From Limnanthes douglasii subsp. nivea (Eukaryota; Streptophyta; Magnoliopsida; Brassicales; Limnanthaceae), in NCBI GenBank assembly GCA_036936605.1, contig JAUPFV010000004.1:288466009-288530008 (forward strand): a stretch of DNA of 64,000 bases, given 5' to 3'. Position numbers and translations under genes: made by a program. Below are positions 1 through 11,640 of this stretch, piece after piece. The notes beneath the pieces are model-generated. The model was not told the DNA's origin and made no database searches. It saw nothing but the letters and a program-made list of their open reading frames with translations. How positions within the stretch are numbered: the stretch's first letter is position 1; each line of letters begins with the position of its first letter.

Positions 1-820
1 AAATTAACTTTTACCAAGTTGGCAAAAGTCTCTTGTAGGTCTGCCAAGTGTAATTCTTCTTCCACATTTTTTACCATCAAGTCATCAATTTATACTTCTA
101 TATTTCTTCCAATCTGATCGGCGAATGATTTGTTCATCAACCTCTGATAAGTAGCCCCTGCATTTTTTTAACCCAAAAGGCATGACCTTGTAACAATGGA
201 GGCCCCTATCAGTAACAAAAGTAGTGTGTTCCGGGTCCTTCGGATCCACTTGTATCTGATTATAACCGGAGAAGGCATCCATAAAGGACAACAACTTGTT
301 CCCAGATGTGAAGTCTACCAGCTGATCTATCCAGGAACGGGATACAAATCTTTTGGGCAAGCCCTGTCAAGGTCAGTAAAGTCGATGCACATACGCCATT
401 TCCCATTTTTCTTTTTTACTAACACTGGATTAGGCTATCCATGAAGGATATTGAGATTTCTTTATGTGTGCCGTCTTGGTAAGCCGGTCAACCTCTTGTA
501 CTATAACATCAGCTTTTTCTTTAGAGAAGGATCTTATTTTATGCACAATGGGTGCTACGTCTCTCCGGATGGATAGCTGGTATGATATAATATTCGCAGG
601 CACTCCGGTTACATCAGCATTACACCAAGCATAAACGTGTTAATGGTTTGTTAAAAAAGATAACAATTTTCTTTTTAGATCCAATCTTGACACTTCTTCC
701 TTCAGCCGGAGAGTGAGTTTCAACCTCTTCAATCGGTATTAAAACACCAGGGGTCTCTCTGGGGTCATAAATTTCCCCCTCCCCCCAGAGGCACCCACCA
801 ATTGCTTCATTTATCTGAAC
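1..820 (-). pseudogene. pol: Reverse transcriptase fragment of copy E
   Basis: The minus-strand translation gives the N-terminal extension and fingers/palm of a Ty3/gypsy RT. It includes the block IDQLVD.TSGNKLLSFMDAFSGYNQ with the first catalytic Asp, then TTFVTDRGLHCYKVMPFGLK. The YIDD box region lies near position 90, and the window edge cuts the gene just after it. A frameshift follows the MPFGLK motif, and an arginine-to-proline-type change disrupts the motif before IDQLVD. The protease-pol junction near 830 has no stop codon here, unlike copies A and B. Decayed, not functional. Confidence 0.85.
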
Positions 821-1345
821 TGCCCCCAAAGTTCTTGGGGAAAGTGCAGTTGCATAATATTCCCTTGCTATCTTTTGACTACTCTGAACAACTCCCACTT
901 GTCCTTAAAGATCGTATTTTAAACATTGGTGAACCGTTGAAGCCACAACATGCATCGTGGAGAGCCAATACCTTCCCAAAATGGAATTGTAGCATGTGGG
1001 ACAATCTACCACAACAAAAAGTACCCTGACCATTTTCTTGAAAGGGACCTTGCCCAACAAAACCTCCTCCTCGAATTCCCCGATTACGTCCGCAGAGCTT
1101 CCAGTGAAACCCACAATAGATCTATTTGAACGTTGAATCACTGTTGGATTCTTCATTTGTTTGTAAGAATTCAAAAAGAGGATATTGGCTAAGCTTCCAG
1201 TGTCCAACAAATTCTCCTAATATCATTGCCTCCAATTGATGCTCCTATTACCACAACATCTTCAAGAGGACCAGCTATATCCCTCAAGTCATCTTCATCA
1301 AAAACAATAAAGGGAAAAGGAATTTGGGATTGATAGGAGGACATG
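820..1345 (-). pseudogene. Retroviral-type aspartic protease fragment of copy E
   Basis: The minus-strand translation contains MLDTGSLANILFLNSYKQM, the DTGS active-site motif of retropepsin-like proteases, followed by IVGFTGSSADVIGEFEEEVLLGK and CPTCYNSILGRYWL. These correspond to the protease regions of copies A (21362-21907) and B (55621-56166). In E the gag-protease junction is deleted, so the conserved TGA between gag and protease is missing. A frameshift separates FDEDDL from the DTGS block. In an intact element this enzyme would cleave the gag-pol polyprotein in the virus-like particle. Confidence 0.8.
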
Positions 1346-2575
1346 ACTCTTCCTTGAAGAAGGAGTTGGTGCAGTCATTGTATCCCCCCCAAATATGGTA
1401 ATTGACTCAAAAAAGCCTATGAGCCCAGACATCGTCTTGGTATGCTCTGTTATAACACCCACCTTATTCCGGGCTGGATCAGGATCCAAATAATCTGACT
1501 CTACATCGAATCTCTCAATAATCACCATGGCCCCGTCCGGAGCCGATGTCCCTACATTGTTTGTTGGGCCTCTGATGAGCATTATCAGACCTATTCCGAT
1601 TTTTTCTCTTGACATAAGCACCTAATTTTCCTCTTTCAATCAAATTCTGCACCTCTTGCTTCAAAGCGATGAAATCTTTTGTGTTATGGCCAATATCATG
1701 GTGATATTGATAAAAACAAGGATTATGACTTTCCCTTGGAGATTGCAGCGCTGCCGGCTTCCTAAAATGCACCTCATCTTTTGTTTTGTCATAGATGGTT
1801 TCCACATTCTCTTTTAATTCGGCAAACCACTCCGGTTGGACCCAAGTTCCTTGCTTATTTCTGGGCTGCTGACTCTGAGGTGGAGCAGGGTGAGATTGAG
1901 CCTTGGCCCTGTTGGGACCCTGTCTGACCTCCTTAGCCTTGTACCCGGACTGATTCTGGTTTGGTGCAGCTGGGGCAGATCTCACTTGCCTGTGCACCCT
2001 AGTCTTTTTTGTTTCAACTACATTGATTTTCTTTCCTACCTGGTTCAATAAGCCGGCCCATGTCATGGCCTTCTTCCCGGTTACCGAATCGGCCAGATTG
2101 CTAGGGTTCAAAACCTGTCTTGGAGAAGTTATTGCTACTTGCTCAAAGTAATCAGCTAATCCATTCTTTGTGTTCACAAACCGACTTATATATATTCTTC
2201 CAATGATTCATTTGGCTCTTGGGCACAATGGATAATAGTGTCTCCATTGCCCTTCACCTCCTTACTTCCAACAAACTGCCTCCGGAAGGCCACCCAAAAA
2301 GTAACAAAATTTCTGATGCACCCGTGTGGTAGACTATTATACCACTTCAGAGCACTCCCCGTAAAAGATTGAGAGAAGGCTCTACAAAGCAACTTGTCAT
2401 CATCGTCAAAATTCATCATAATTTTTTTAAACTGTTCCAGATGATTTTCTGGATCTTTGCTCCCATCGTACTTTTCCATCTTAGTATTGTCAAATCGCTT
2501 AGGAAGGTTTCCAGACAGTATCTTGGAGGATAATGGAGATTGTCTCCAATTCCGGCCACGATTGAAAATAGTATC
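1345..2575 (-). pseudogene. gag: gag fragment of copy E
   Basis: The minus strand encodes the retrotransposon gag core (MEKYDGSKDPENHLEQFK, then FTGSALKWYNSLPHGCIR and VAFRRQFVGSKE). A proline/glutamine-rich linker follows, then the zinc-knuckle-like CYQYHHDIGHNTKDFIALK. The last knuckle cysteine is replaced (KDF instead of DDC). A frameshift near 2180 separates the two halves. The N-terminal third (Ser-rich and coiled-coil part in copies A and B) is lost at the 2575 breakpoint. The core matches the Ty3/gypsy gag family used in virus-like particle assembly. Confidence 0.85.
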
Positions 2576-2578
2576 TTA

Positions 2579-2679
2579 ATACTTTTGTCCTGTCCAGATA
2601 CTTCCGTGGGTGATTATTGTCCGGATTACCCCTCTCCGGTTTCCACAGTGAGTGGTGAAAAATTCCGGACTCATCATGT
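2579..2679 (-). repeat. 5' LTR fragment of copy E
   Basis: The minus strand begins TGATGAGTCCGGA at 2679, the same start as the LTRs at 19076 and 29009. It then carries ACTCACTGTGG and GGACA motifs also seen in the copy C LTR near 46850. Only about 100 bp of the U3 end remain before the sequence jumps into gag. Confidence 0.7.
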
Positions 2680-2758
2680 TTGAGTATGCCGTAAGTGTTG
2701 TGCTAGTGAGAGAAGTGGATAATTACCCTCATCCGATTTATTATATTAGCAAAAGTCT

Positions 2759-3282
2759 GCTGGTTGCTGAAAGAAGATATTTGAAGTTAGAAACATTGGC
2801 TTTGGCACTGGTAATCACAACAAGAAAAATGTGACCATACTTCCAAGCTCATTCCATTGTCGTCTGAACGTCTTTTTCTCTAAAGAATGTTCTTCAAAAG
2901 GCTAATATATCAAGTAGAATGACCAAGTGGTCAGTTGAGCTGGGTGATTATGATATTGACTATTCCCCCTGAACCGCAGTCAAGGCTCAATTAGTGGATG
3001 ATTTCCTAGTAGAATTTCATGCTGGTTGCTGAAAGAAGATATTTAAAGTTAGAAACATTGGCTTTGGCACTGGTAATCACAACAAGAAAAATGTGACCAT
3101 ACTTCCAAGCTCATTCCATTGTCGTCAGAACGTCTTTTCCTCTAAAGAATGTTCTTCAAAAGGCTGATATATCAAGTAGAATGACCAAGTGGTCAGTTGA
3201 GCTAGGTGATTATGATATTGACTATTCCCCCTGAACGGCAGTCAAGGCACAATTAGTGGCTGATTTCCTAGTAGAATTTCAT
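2759..3282 (+). repeat. 262-bp tandem duplication inside copy F pol
   Basis: Positions 2759-3020 are repeated almost perfectly at 3021-3282. Both units begin GCTGGTTGCTGAAAG and end GTAGAATTTCAT. Only a handful of substitutions separate them, for example GTCTGAACG versus GTCAGAACG. The unit is not duplicated in copies A and B, so this is a local event in F after insertion. Confidence 0.9.
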
Positions 3283-3288
3283 GTTGAT

Positions 3289-3307
3289 AACCCCCCCCCC
3301 CCCACCC
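3289..3307 (+). repeat. Poly-C tract
   Basis: A run of C interrupted by a single A, at the point where intact copies encode the acidic linker between the two RNase H domains. It is a simple-sequence expansion and a place where base-calling errors are likely. Confidence 0.8.
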
Positions 3308-3729
3308 CCGAGAAAATGCAAGAAAACGAGTCTAAAAAAATGGGTAGTCCGAACTTATGGTGGGTCTTGTACTATGGGGTGTGGGGCTGGAATTTGTTTA
3401 ACTTCTCCCTATGGTGATACTATGTATCAGGCTATATGTTTTGGTTTCAGGGCCTCCAACAACGAATCTGAATATAGAGCAGTTATAGCTGGTCTCAAGC
3501 TAGCCCTTATATGTGGGGCGAAAAGAGTCTGATTAATGAGTGACTCCAAACTACTTATTCACCATGCTCAGGGGCAATCTGAGGCAAAGAATGAACAATT
3601 GATAAAGTATTTGCTCATGTTGAGAGAAGTTGCTACAAATTTTGAAAGTATCCAGTATGAACATATTCCTAGATAAGAGAATACTGTGGCAGATTATTTA
3701 CCAACCATAGCCTATTCTGAGTCTTACCT

Positions 3730-5045
3730 ATGGATTCTGATGCTATGTGTCCATCAATACAAACAAGCCAAGAAAAGGGTAAAGTGAATGAAGAGAATAT
3801 GAGCATATTTGTCATCCAACCGAAAGAGTGGAGGTATAATATCTTTCAGTTTATTTCTGATGGGAATTTACCTCCAGATAAAGCCCATCTAAGAAAATTA
3901 AGAACAAAGCTCGTGGTTTCCTGGTGTTGAAAAAAGTTCTTTATAAGAAATCATTTAGTAGACCTCTCTTTCGTTGTTGAGGTTTCGAAGAATCCCAAAA
4001 AATTATAACTACACGATAAATAAGGTTCCGCACATTGTGGCTTTAAGGCCTTAACTAGAAGAGTTTTATTAGTCGGGTATTATTGGCCAACAATAATAGC
4101 AGATTCCAAAGATATGGTCAAAAAGTGTGATTCTTGCCAGAAATATGGGAATGAAATCCATGTGCCAACAGTTCATATGAAGTCCATATCTAAACTAATA
4201 CATTTTAATAGATGGGGTTGGATTTGGTCGGGCCTCTTCCCATGGCATCCGGTGGATATCGAACAATAATAGTTGCTACTATTTTTCTAAATGGATAAAG
4301 GAAGCTCCTTAGTTGGAACCACTTCTAAGGTAGTTATAAAATTCATTCTATCCAATATATGTTATAGGTTTGAAGTTCCCCGGAAGATCACTACAGATAA
4401 TGGGCCACAATTTGATAATAAATACATGGAAATGTGTTGTACTTCCAGAGGGATTCAACACTATTTTTCTTCTCAAATACACCCTCAAGCTAATGGGCAA
4501 GTTGAAGTTGCTAATCGAACGATTCTGTCCAGGATAAAAAAGAATCTGGAAGGAGCTGCAAGGAAATGGCCAAGTTATCTACAAGAAATATTGTGGGCTT
4601 AACAAACTACTCCCCCAATTGCTACACAATAATCCTTTTTTTATCTCGTTTATGGCATGAATGCGATTACACCCATATAAGCTACTTTACCATATTTCAA
4701 AATCCAAAACTATTCCGAACAGGCAAATGATCTGGCAGTTAGGAATCAGTTGGATTGATTGAAGAAATGAGAGTCAAAGCACATTTAAGAATATCACACT
4801 ATCATGGTTTAATGAGAAGCAGGTTTGTGTCTAAAGTTAAAAGAAGATATTTTCAATTGGGAGACAAAGTCTTAAGGAAAGTTTTCTTACACACTAAACA
4901 GAAACAGTTTGGAAAGCTAGCTCCAAACTGGGAAGGTCCTATGTGGTTTGTGAAAAAGTCAAGCCAGAGACATATAAACTTCAACACAAAGAAAGCAGAG
5001 TATTGAAGCACCCATGGAACATTGAACATCTTATGTTATATTTAG
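3730..5045 (+). pseudogene. pol: Integrase fragment of copy F
   Basis: Readable parts, with frameshifts, are: the zinc-binding region (GYYWPTIIADSKDMVKKCDSCQ); the catalytic core (VGLPMASGGY-like start, ITTDNGPQFDNKYME, then IHPQANGQVEVANRTI); and the C-terminal SH3-like end (FQLGDKVLRKVF, KLAPNWEGPMW), stopping after HPWNIEHL. The second Asp (TDNG) and the Glu (GQVEVAN) of the DD35E triad are present, while the region of the first Asp is frameshifted. Non-functional relic. Confidence 0.85.
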
Positions 5046-5575
5046 AAAGAAACTATCCTGTAAATATTTACCTTTTTTATACTTCAATGTAAATATTATG
5101 AGGCATACTATTTCCTACCGTGGTGGCGCAGAGAGGTTTTAACGAGGTGTCCGGGTGTTTCAATAATATCTTATGCCTTCTTCAATAGTCTGGTGCAGGA
5201 TTCTTGACCGTGGTATAAAGCGATCAGATAAATTAAATACTCATTAAACACCCCGGATCTCAAATGAAGTATCTTTGAGTTTATCGGATTTGTTAAACAC
5301 TTTATCACATTTATTAAACACTTGTGATTGGAGTCATTCAATGCTTATTAAACGTTTATTTAACAAATCAGAAATAATAAAAATTAATTACGACATTAAC
5401 TATAAGAAGGCAATGAAGTTCATACAAAAGAAAGACGCGATATTAAAACTTGATCGGAATGTGTCCCATCCATAATTTACAAAATGCCTTCTTTATACAA
5501 GGACTTTGGTTCCGAAGACAGGAATTCAAAAAAGAACAACACAAAAAAATGCCTTGGCCATCCAAGGACTTTAGT
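5046..5575 (+). other. Conserved non-coding block between pol and antisense gene, copy F
   Basis: No sense ORF. It carries the family's conserved sequence GGCATACTATTTCCTACC followed by GGTGGCGCAGAGAGGTTTTAACG (5101-5144), and lower down the inverted repeat CCTTGGCCATCCAAGG (5552-5567). The same elements occur at matching places in copies A, B and C, so this is an element-specific 3' region and not random spacer. Confidence 0.65.
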
Positions 5576-5627
5576 TTTTAAAAAAACACCACATAACATT
5601 ATAATCTTAGGCTTGTTCCCTTCGGTT

Positions 5628-8187
5628 CCTTTATCACCATCGCCTTTCTTGGGACTCTTGAGCTCTCACCAGTTCCTTCATCCAAATCTTCTCCACTTGA
5701 GTAACCATGCTTGTCACCAGCTTCCATGGTATGGAAACAGATCTCCTCGTACGGTACATATTTCTACAAAAGACCAAGAGTTCTTTTCGGAAAAGTCTCA
5801 TGGAATAGTAAAACCATGTCTGACTTAACCCCATCGTATCTTTTCTCCATAGAAGCCACTATTTCGGTAGCATACTTCTCTATTCATACAGCTATCTTTT
5901 GGGCTTGCTTGCTTATTAAATAAGTATTCTCATCTGTATTCTCCTTGAAAATCTTTCCCAAGTTAGCTTTTTTTCAGATAAAGTTTTGATAGTACTGGCA
6001 CTGACATCTAGTTGCTCCTTCAAAGTTTTGATCTCGAGAAAGGAAGAAGTTTCCAATCCTGAATACTTGGTCTGGAGATATTTTTGAGCATCTTTTGATT
6101 TGCACAGTTTGGCAGCTAACTCCTCTTTTTCCTTCTTTAAGGATTCTATACTTTGATGAGCAGTGGAGAGACTATTCTTTAAGTCATGGTTTTATGTGGT
6201 TAGAGAGGTTATGGTCGTTGTTTGTTCCCTCACTTGCCTTTCCAAGTCAACTATCAGATGGATATAACCCAAGAGGGTATGGCTCAGATTATCTTGTTCG
6301 CTTGATATCACATATGTCTCACCATTATCTTGTTCGTTATGTCTAACTGTTATGGCTCAAATTAGGTGAAATTTTTTCTTGTGGAGGAGAATCACTAGGA
6401 ATGGGAGGATGAAGTTCAGAAGAACAAAAAATTATCTCTCACCCTAAGCTGCTTTTCTTTTTCTTTGCAGCTCTTTCGTCACTACTCTCTTTGCGTCTCT
6501 TATGATCCTTCCTTTTGATCTGCGCTGGATAATCCGATTCGCCAACTTCCTTGACGTAACTTCAACTGCCTCCAACAAAGCGGCATTGATTCCTCTTTGG
6601 TTTTCCAAACTGGCCCCTTCGGTGACTTGTTGAGATGGATCAACTTTGTTGTTCTTCTTCTTCTTGTTCTTAATCTTGTCGAGGTGGCTAGAGGCTATAT
6701 TCCAGGAAGGCAAGTGAAGTTTTCCATCCTTAGCCTCAATTCTCTTCAAAATAACATCTGCGGGAGGAGGAGTAGTCAGCTGCTCCCAAGTAAGATCTTT
6801 ACTCCTCGTAGTATTCCAAAGGTGAGACCTTACGAAGTTTCCAAAAGTAAAGCAATTATGGAAACCATTTCCTCATCTCTCTGATGCTCATTCGTTTAGA
6901 TTCGTACAAGTAGTTTAACTTGCCTCTAGGTGCTCTAGGAACAAAACTACAACAAAACAAAATAATCAGTTCGGAATATTAACATAGCATTTAGAAACCA
7001 ATAAAATACATACAGGTATTACTTGAACTTTTCCTGCAACTGGTCCGTTGGCTTGAAATTGTGGTAGAGTTTATTATCCTGCCATTCTCCCACGTCCCGG
7101 TAATAAAAAGGAATTGAGTCCTCTATGGCTTCTCGGACTCCAACAGATCATTTACCATGTTAAAATCATTACCCATGTTGTACTGGTAGAAAGGAATATG
7201 GTGGTTTCTGCAAAGACCAGCCACGACAGCAAATTGCTCCATGGATAGAGGAATTTTTAAAATCTAGACGTAATTATTCCGGCCAACAACGTATATTATG
7301 CGTTTGGGCTCAGTTGACTTGGACTTGACTTTATCAGGTGGAAATACCTGATGATTTCTGTGTCTAAAGGAAACTGAAGGTCCCAATTGAGCACCTCAGT
7401 ATATACCACCAACTAATGGGATTTATAGTCCATGGGGGTGTCCGGAGTGATCGAAATTCTCACGTTAACAGAATCAGGGAAGCCCCACTTTGTTTGGATC
7501 CGACCCAACTCAGCAGTATGGTTGTATACATAAGCAATATTTTGAAGAGCTATCAAATACTTCACACTAACCTTTTGGAAGTTTGGTCCAACTTTCCCTT
7601 CGAGACACTCCAAAAGTACATCAGAATTGGATAAACCCACTTTCAATCTTGTTGTCCGATTTGATTTATTATCTTCTGTCTGTGCGGACGTCTCAAAGGT
7701 AGTTCCTTCTATACATGTCCTTCATGGTATCCTCCATTACGTTTGATTACTATTCGAACAATTTTGTATCTAATAGGGATTTATTATCTCCGAACTAGCA
7801 GGTTTCAAAAAAAATAATGTACTTTTGGCTTTAAACAGACGAGTTACCCTGAGAGGGGTGGATTTCTCAGCATCTGAACCCATGGCCAAGAAAGGTGAAG
7901 GTTTCCTAACACTAGAAACTGCTTTTTCTTTAGCTAAATATTTTTGGGACTCTTGAAATGAAGACCATGAATGTAACGGAGATAGGTTTAGGACAAAAGG
8001 TTATTTTTCAACTATTAATATCTTTGATGATGATGAGTTTTGGTTTGTGCTTGTTTTTTGTCGACTGATTTCTCCACCTGGAGAGGCAGGGAGTACAGCT
8101 GCAACTCTTGCGTCTCTTCTTGCTCTTTCCAAATCAAATTAAATTTATCCAACCTCCTTTCACCAATGCGATTCTAGCTGTGAACAT
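5628..8187 (-). pseudogene. Antisense gene of copy F, decayed
   Basis: Minus-strand counterpart of the 989-codon gene at 59943-62912. The start is recognisable (ATG at 8187 followed by FTAR.ALVKGGW). So are the central gypsy-type-transposon-like domain (LECLEGKVGPNFQKVSVKYLIALQ, then HTAELGRIQTKWGFPDSV near 7413-7646), the lysine-rich region and remnants of the coiled coil up to 5630. Stops and frameshifts break it throughout. The ATG lies 90 bp from a TATAAAT box. Confidence 0.75.
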
Positions 8188-8276
8188 AAATCTATCGAGA
8201 CACAATTTAAAAAATATATTTAGTTTTCTCTCTCTAGAAGTTTTGTGTTCTCATATACAATAAAACAATGAAACCG

Positions 8277-8283
8277 ATTTATA
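8277..8283 (-). promoter_or_regulatory. TATA box of the antisense gene, copy F
   Basis: TATAAAT on the minus strand, 90 bp upstream of the antisense ATG at 8187. The same box at nearly the same distance is found in copies A, B and C, although F is otherwise heavily decayed. Confidence 0.55.
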
Positions 8284-8626
8284 TAGCGATGAAGATGTAG
8301 GAGTTTACCTAGGGGAAGACAAATCGATCAAAGTAATGATTAGGAGATATGAACTATGGGGGTTATACCCTAAGTTACTTTTTAGCCAAGTATGTACAGG
8401 AATCCAGGAGACAAAACGGTTGAGAAGTCAAACCAAAACTCGACATGTGTCCCCCTTCATAAAACTGACTTTTGGAATTCATAACTGTAAAGTTAATCTC
8501 TTCGAATCGAGCAAGACTCTGTTTGGATACGGACGGTAGATCAGATGATCACCTCGAATACATGTTAAGTTTTATTTTTTTGAATTATCCCTTCCAAAGA
8601 TTCTTTGCAAGACCTAAAGGGGCTAC

Positions 8627-8848
8627 TTATGAGGTTGGAGTTTTTTTACACTGACCATTGTATATATTTGATAGGCAGCTCGGACATATCAGTACCATGC
8701 CCCACCGAACAGTATAACTTAGTGGTATATGACTCAGCTACTTGCTTGTCATTTCATCTCTTGAGCTAATGGGTTTTTAAACTTAACCCAAGCCCATGAT
8801 TCGACCCAGAAGGCCCATGGATTATTAAATGAGTATAAATACCCATAA
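8627..8848 (+). repeat. 3' LTR fragment of copy F
   Basis: It follows a polypurine tract (AAAGGGGCTAC) exactly as in copies A and B. It contains the family's U3 block around GGGTTTTTAAACTTAACCC, the AAGGCCCAT stretch and the TATA box GTATAAATACCC (8833-8844). Homology stops just after the TATA box, so R and U5 are missing. Confidence 0.7.
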
Positions 8849-9209
8849 TGCGATTGGAGATTGTCAAAATCAACGAGTTGGAGTTCGTGAATATCCTTGT
8901 GTTTCTCTCATGGAAGTTATGGTAGACCACCGCACACAAAACATTGCGCTAAAGATGAACCAAATCATTAGGAGAAGAGGTTCATGCATTGGCAATATGT
9001 TACCACGTGAACCAATCAGAGGTCTAAAGAGAGAACGTAATATTCATAGATAAGGCTTCCCAAATGAATCACAAGAAAATGCATTACACCAAGATGTGAT
9101 AAATGGATTTAAGGAATTTATTGCACAAATTACTGTATGTAACCGTGCTATAAAATTTTGTCTCTCCTCGTGAGCTTCATTTGGATGAAAAAACAAAGAA
9201 TGGATGAGT
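8849..9209 (+). other. Unassigned sequence between LTR fragment and LINE
   Basis: An open frame of 74 codons (8829-9053) crosses the end of the LTR fragment. Its product is rich in Arg (RRRG, RGLKRER) but matches nothing I recognise. The frame begins inside the LTR TATA region, so it is probably fortuitous. No other structure is seen. Confidence 0.3.
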
Positions 9210-11640
9210 TTCCGGTAATGTTATGCTTGTTCCATACGAGATCAGTATAGGGTACCTGAGATGCAGATGGTCGAATGTCATGATAAATACTCATGATTTT
9301 GAAAGAGTTACTATTCTAGTTTGGGATATATATTTAACATCTTCCCTTCTTGAGGGGAAATCAATAAGATTGATAACATTACCGATTTCATGCATATGGA
9401 ATAACTGAGATCTGTTGTCAGCATGGAGCTGAATGGGCTAGTTCCATGGACCGTTGTGGATGATATCAGAAACCATGATATTATTGCGCATTCTAACACA
9501 ACATATCATATTGGGACCATAACGGTCAACAAAAGAGTTTGAAAAAATCCAAGGGCCATACCAGATAAAAGTTGGAGAGATCGTTGCCGACATCCAACTT
9601 GTAGAAATTGGCGACAATAGGCTTTAAGTTGTATTTTTTTCACCCTAGCTATGAGAGAAGCTGATGGGGAGATTCTGCATGCTATTATCTTTTACATTTT
9701 TTGTAAGTATCTAGTCACATCAAATTAAGGAAAATTTATCGCTCAAGATCGATCGAAATTGCTTGATGGAGGCCATATGATTCCAGACCTCGAGGTCTAA
9801 AATCCCAAGGTCGTCTTCATCGAGGGCAAGGTAACCTTAGAACATGAAATATTGGAACAAGAGATTTTTATCTTAGGTCCTCACCAGAAGAATCTACAAA
9901 AGAGTTGGACAATGTCCTTAAAGACAGGACAATTAGGATAAACATACATGACCAATAACCTATCCAGCGAAAAGGCCGATCTTAATTAATTGGAGCCTCC
10001 CCGCATATGAGAGATGCTTGGACGTCTACAAGTTTATAGGACTCATAATTTTATTGAACACGGGCATATAATCATTGTAGAAGAGACAAAAGAATATAAG
10101 AGGGACACTCAAGTAATGTACTGGAGATGAACCTTCCTCAAAACCTAAAGAGGCGATGATGGAGTAGCAAATTGATTTAGAAACCCCAATTTTTTTTTTT
10201 ACTCTTATTGGGGTTTATGTGGAGGTTTGAGAGGATAACGAACTCCTTAAAGCCTTCTCTGACAAGGTTGATGAAGTTATTTTTGGAATGACATAAAATC
10301 ATTAAACCTCTTGGGAAATAGAGATTGATAACTTTGAGCTTATAACATTTCCAATGGAAGTTAAAAGAAGTGTGTTGACTATTATCTTTGAGAATACTCG
10401 AGAAGACTTGCATAATAAGGACATACATGAAAAGAGAGAGAAGATCCCCTTATATGAGGCATCTTTTACCTTGGAATGAACTGAGTTAGTTATTATTAAT
10501 ATTAATGGAGAAATATGTAGTGGGTATACACTCGATGAACCAACCAATCATTTGGTCAGGAAATCCATGACATGGAGGATGTCTAGAAGAAGATGTTCAA
10601 CGAACATTGTCGAAAGCTTCTATGATGTCAATCTTAAGAGCCACATGAGGACTTTCCCTATTGGTGTTATAGTTATGAAGCAGCTCATGAGAGAGGAGAA
10701 TAATATTGGATATATTGCGGTCTGGGTTAAAGACAGATTGGGATAGGTCAAACAAAGAAGGGATGAAATATTTAATCATTTTAGTAACAATTTTGGAAAA
10801 TAATATTATAAATAATATTAGAGCAGGAAATCAGTATAACGTTAGAGAGGGAGGAGGGGTAGGGGTTTACTGACTTCGTGATAAGAGCGATAAGGGTCTT
10901 GTTCCAACTAGGGTCCATGTGACTATTGATAATGGAATTATGGATGATGTTATAAAAGTATGTACCAATGGTAACCTAGAAGACTTAAAAACATAGAGTT
11001 GTAGCAGTCAGGGTCTCGTGTTGTATTATTGTCAATACTAATCATGACTTTTTTTTTTATCTCATCATCGGTAACAAGGTGAATTATATGAGATCTATCG
11101 AGGTTGTTTAGTTGAGTCGTGATAAGGCTTCGACCTCTATCAAGGCCGAAATAATTGGTAGGGTTCTTGAATCCAGTGAGGTTGGTGAAGTGATTAAAAA
11201 AATATTAGAAACTCCACGGGATGAGGTACAGATGTTCCTAAACGGGTCGTTGACATAAATGATTTTATTCCTTGAAATACATGCTTTGGTACTGTTATAA
11301 AAGAAATTAGAGTTATAATATCCCAGCTTAAACTACGTTTCATGGGACTTCTGTTTGAAGAAAGATTATTTCACGCGGCTAAAAATATATAATCGTTAGA
11401 GACATCGATTTCAGCTTCGATGAGAGAGGGATTGATGGGGCACTTACTAGGTTGTGTTGAGCTCGAAGAAACAAATTTTGTACGGGAGAAGTTCTTCCGC
11501 TTATGTTATTGAAATATCTTTTATCAAAAGGTTGATTTGGGACATTAAATCTTAAAAAAAAGTAGCTGACATGAAAAGCCATCCTCAAAAGAGGTTCGAG
11601 TTACTAATGACAATGGACTTATAATCAGTGTAAGACTGTA
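9210..11640 (-). pseudogene. L1-type LINE relic (RT to C-terminal region)
   Basis: Reading leftwards from 11640, the minus strand gives successive blocks of a plant L1-type ORF2. A region before the RT (SLTIIYF, frames near 11379-11588) is followed by the RT blocks RNISNIILLSHELLHNYNTNR and ALKIDIIEAFDNVR (10597-10779). Next comes a decayed LRQGDPLSP / FADDL equivalent (INLYFPRGLMILCHSKNN, 10177-10428). A post-RT segment resembles the WRVGNG...W..GPL pattern near 9590-9480. There are stops and frameshifts throughout, and the endonuclease end is missing (5' truncation near 11640). Confidence 0.7.

Larger units (their letters stand above)
1..2679 (-). mobile_element. Tat-lineage Ty3/gypsy copy E, partial
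   Basis: Minus-strand LTR retrotransposon that runs off the left edge of the window. Reading leftwards it holds a 5' LTR fragment (2679-2579), gag (to about 1345), protease (about 1340-820) and the first part of reverse transcriptase. Every coding piece is closely similar to the intact copy at 53306-63820. The LTR start (TGATGAGTCCGG on the minus strand) abuts pol sequence of a plus-strand copy at 2680, so E appears to have inserted into that copy. The leader between LTR and gag is deleted. Its 3' half and 3' LTR should lie left of the window. Confidence 0.85.
2680..3728 (+). pseudogene. pol: RNase H region of copy F pol
   Basis: The translation reads VVLVREVDNYPHP and YYISKSLLVAERRYLKLETLALAL, the RNase H domain attached to RT. 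After the duplicated block comes VVRTYGGSCTMGCGAGICLTSP, the second (archaeal-type) RNase H characteristic of the Tat lineage. The first catalytic Asp of that second domain (RTDGG in copy B) is Tyr here. Several in-frame stops and a 262-bp tandem duplication (2759-3282) confirm decay. NESEYRA and MSDSKLLIHHA, carrying further active-site residues, are still readable. Confidence 0.8.
2680..8848 (+). mobile_element. Tat-lineage Ty3/gypsy copy F, 3' part
   Basis: Plus-strand copy of the same family, starting abruptly in the RT-RNase H connection. Order: RNase H (2680-3720), integrase (3730-5045), conserved non-coding block (5046-5575), antisense gene on the minus strand (8187-5628), polypurine tract (AAAGGGG near 8617) and a 3' LTR cut short after its TATA box. 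It is the most decayed copy, with many stops, frameshifts and an internal 262-bp duplication. The 5' part is expected beyond copy E, outside the window. Confidence 0.8.

Noticed and set aside
5484..5923. Plus-strand ORFs of 114 and 70 codons
   Set aside because: They overlap the 3' end of the antisense gene of copy F on the other strand and show no conservation.
8829..9053. 74-codon Arg-rich ORF
   Set aside because: It begins inside the LTR TATA region of copy F, has no recognisable domain and is not preserved in other copies.
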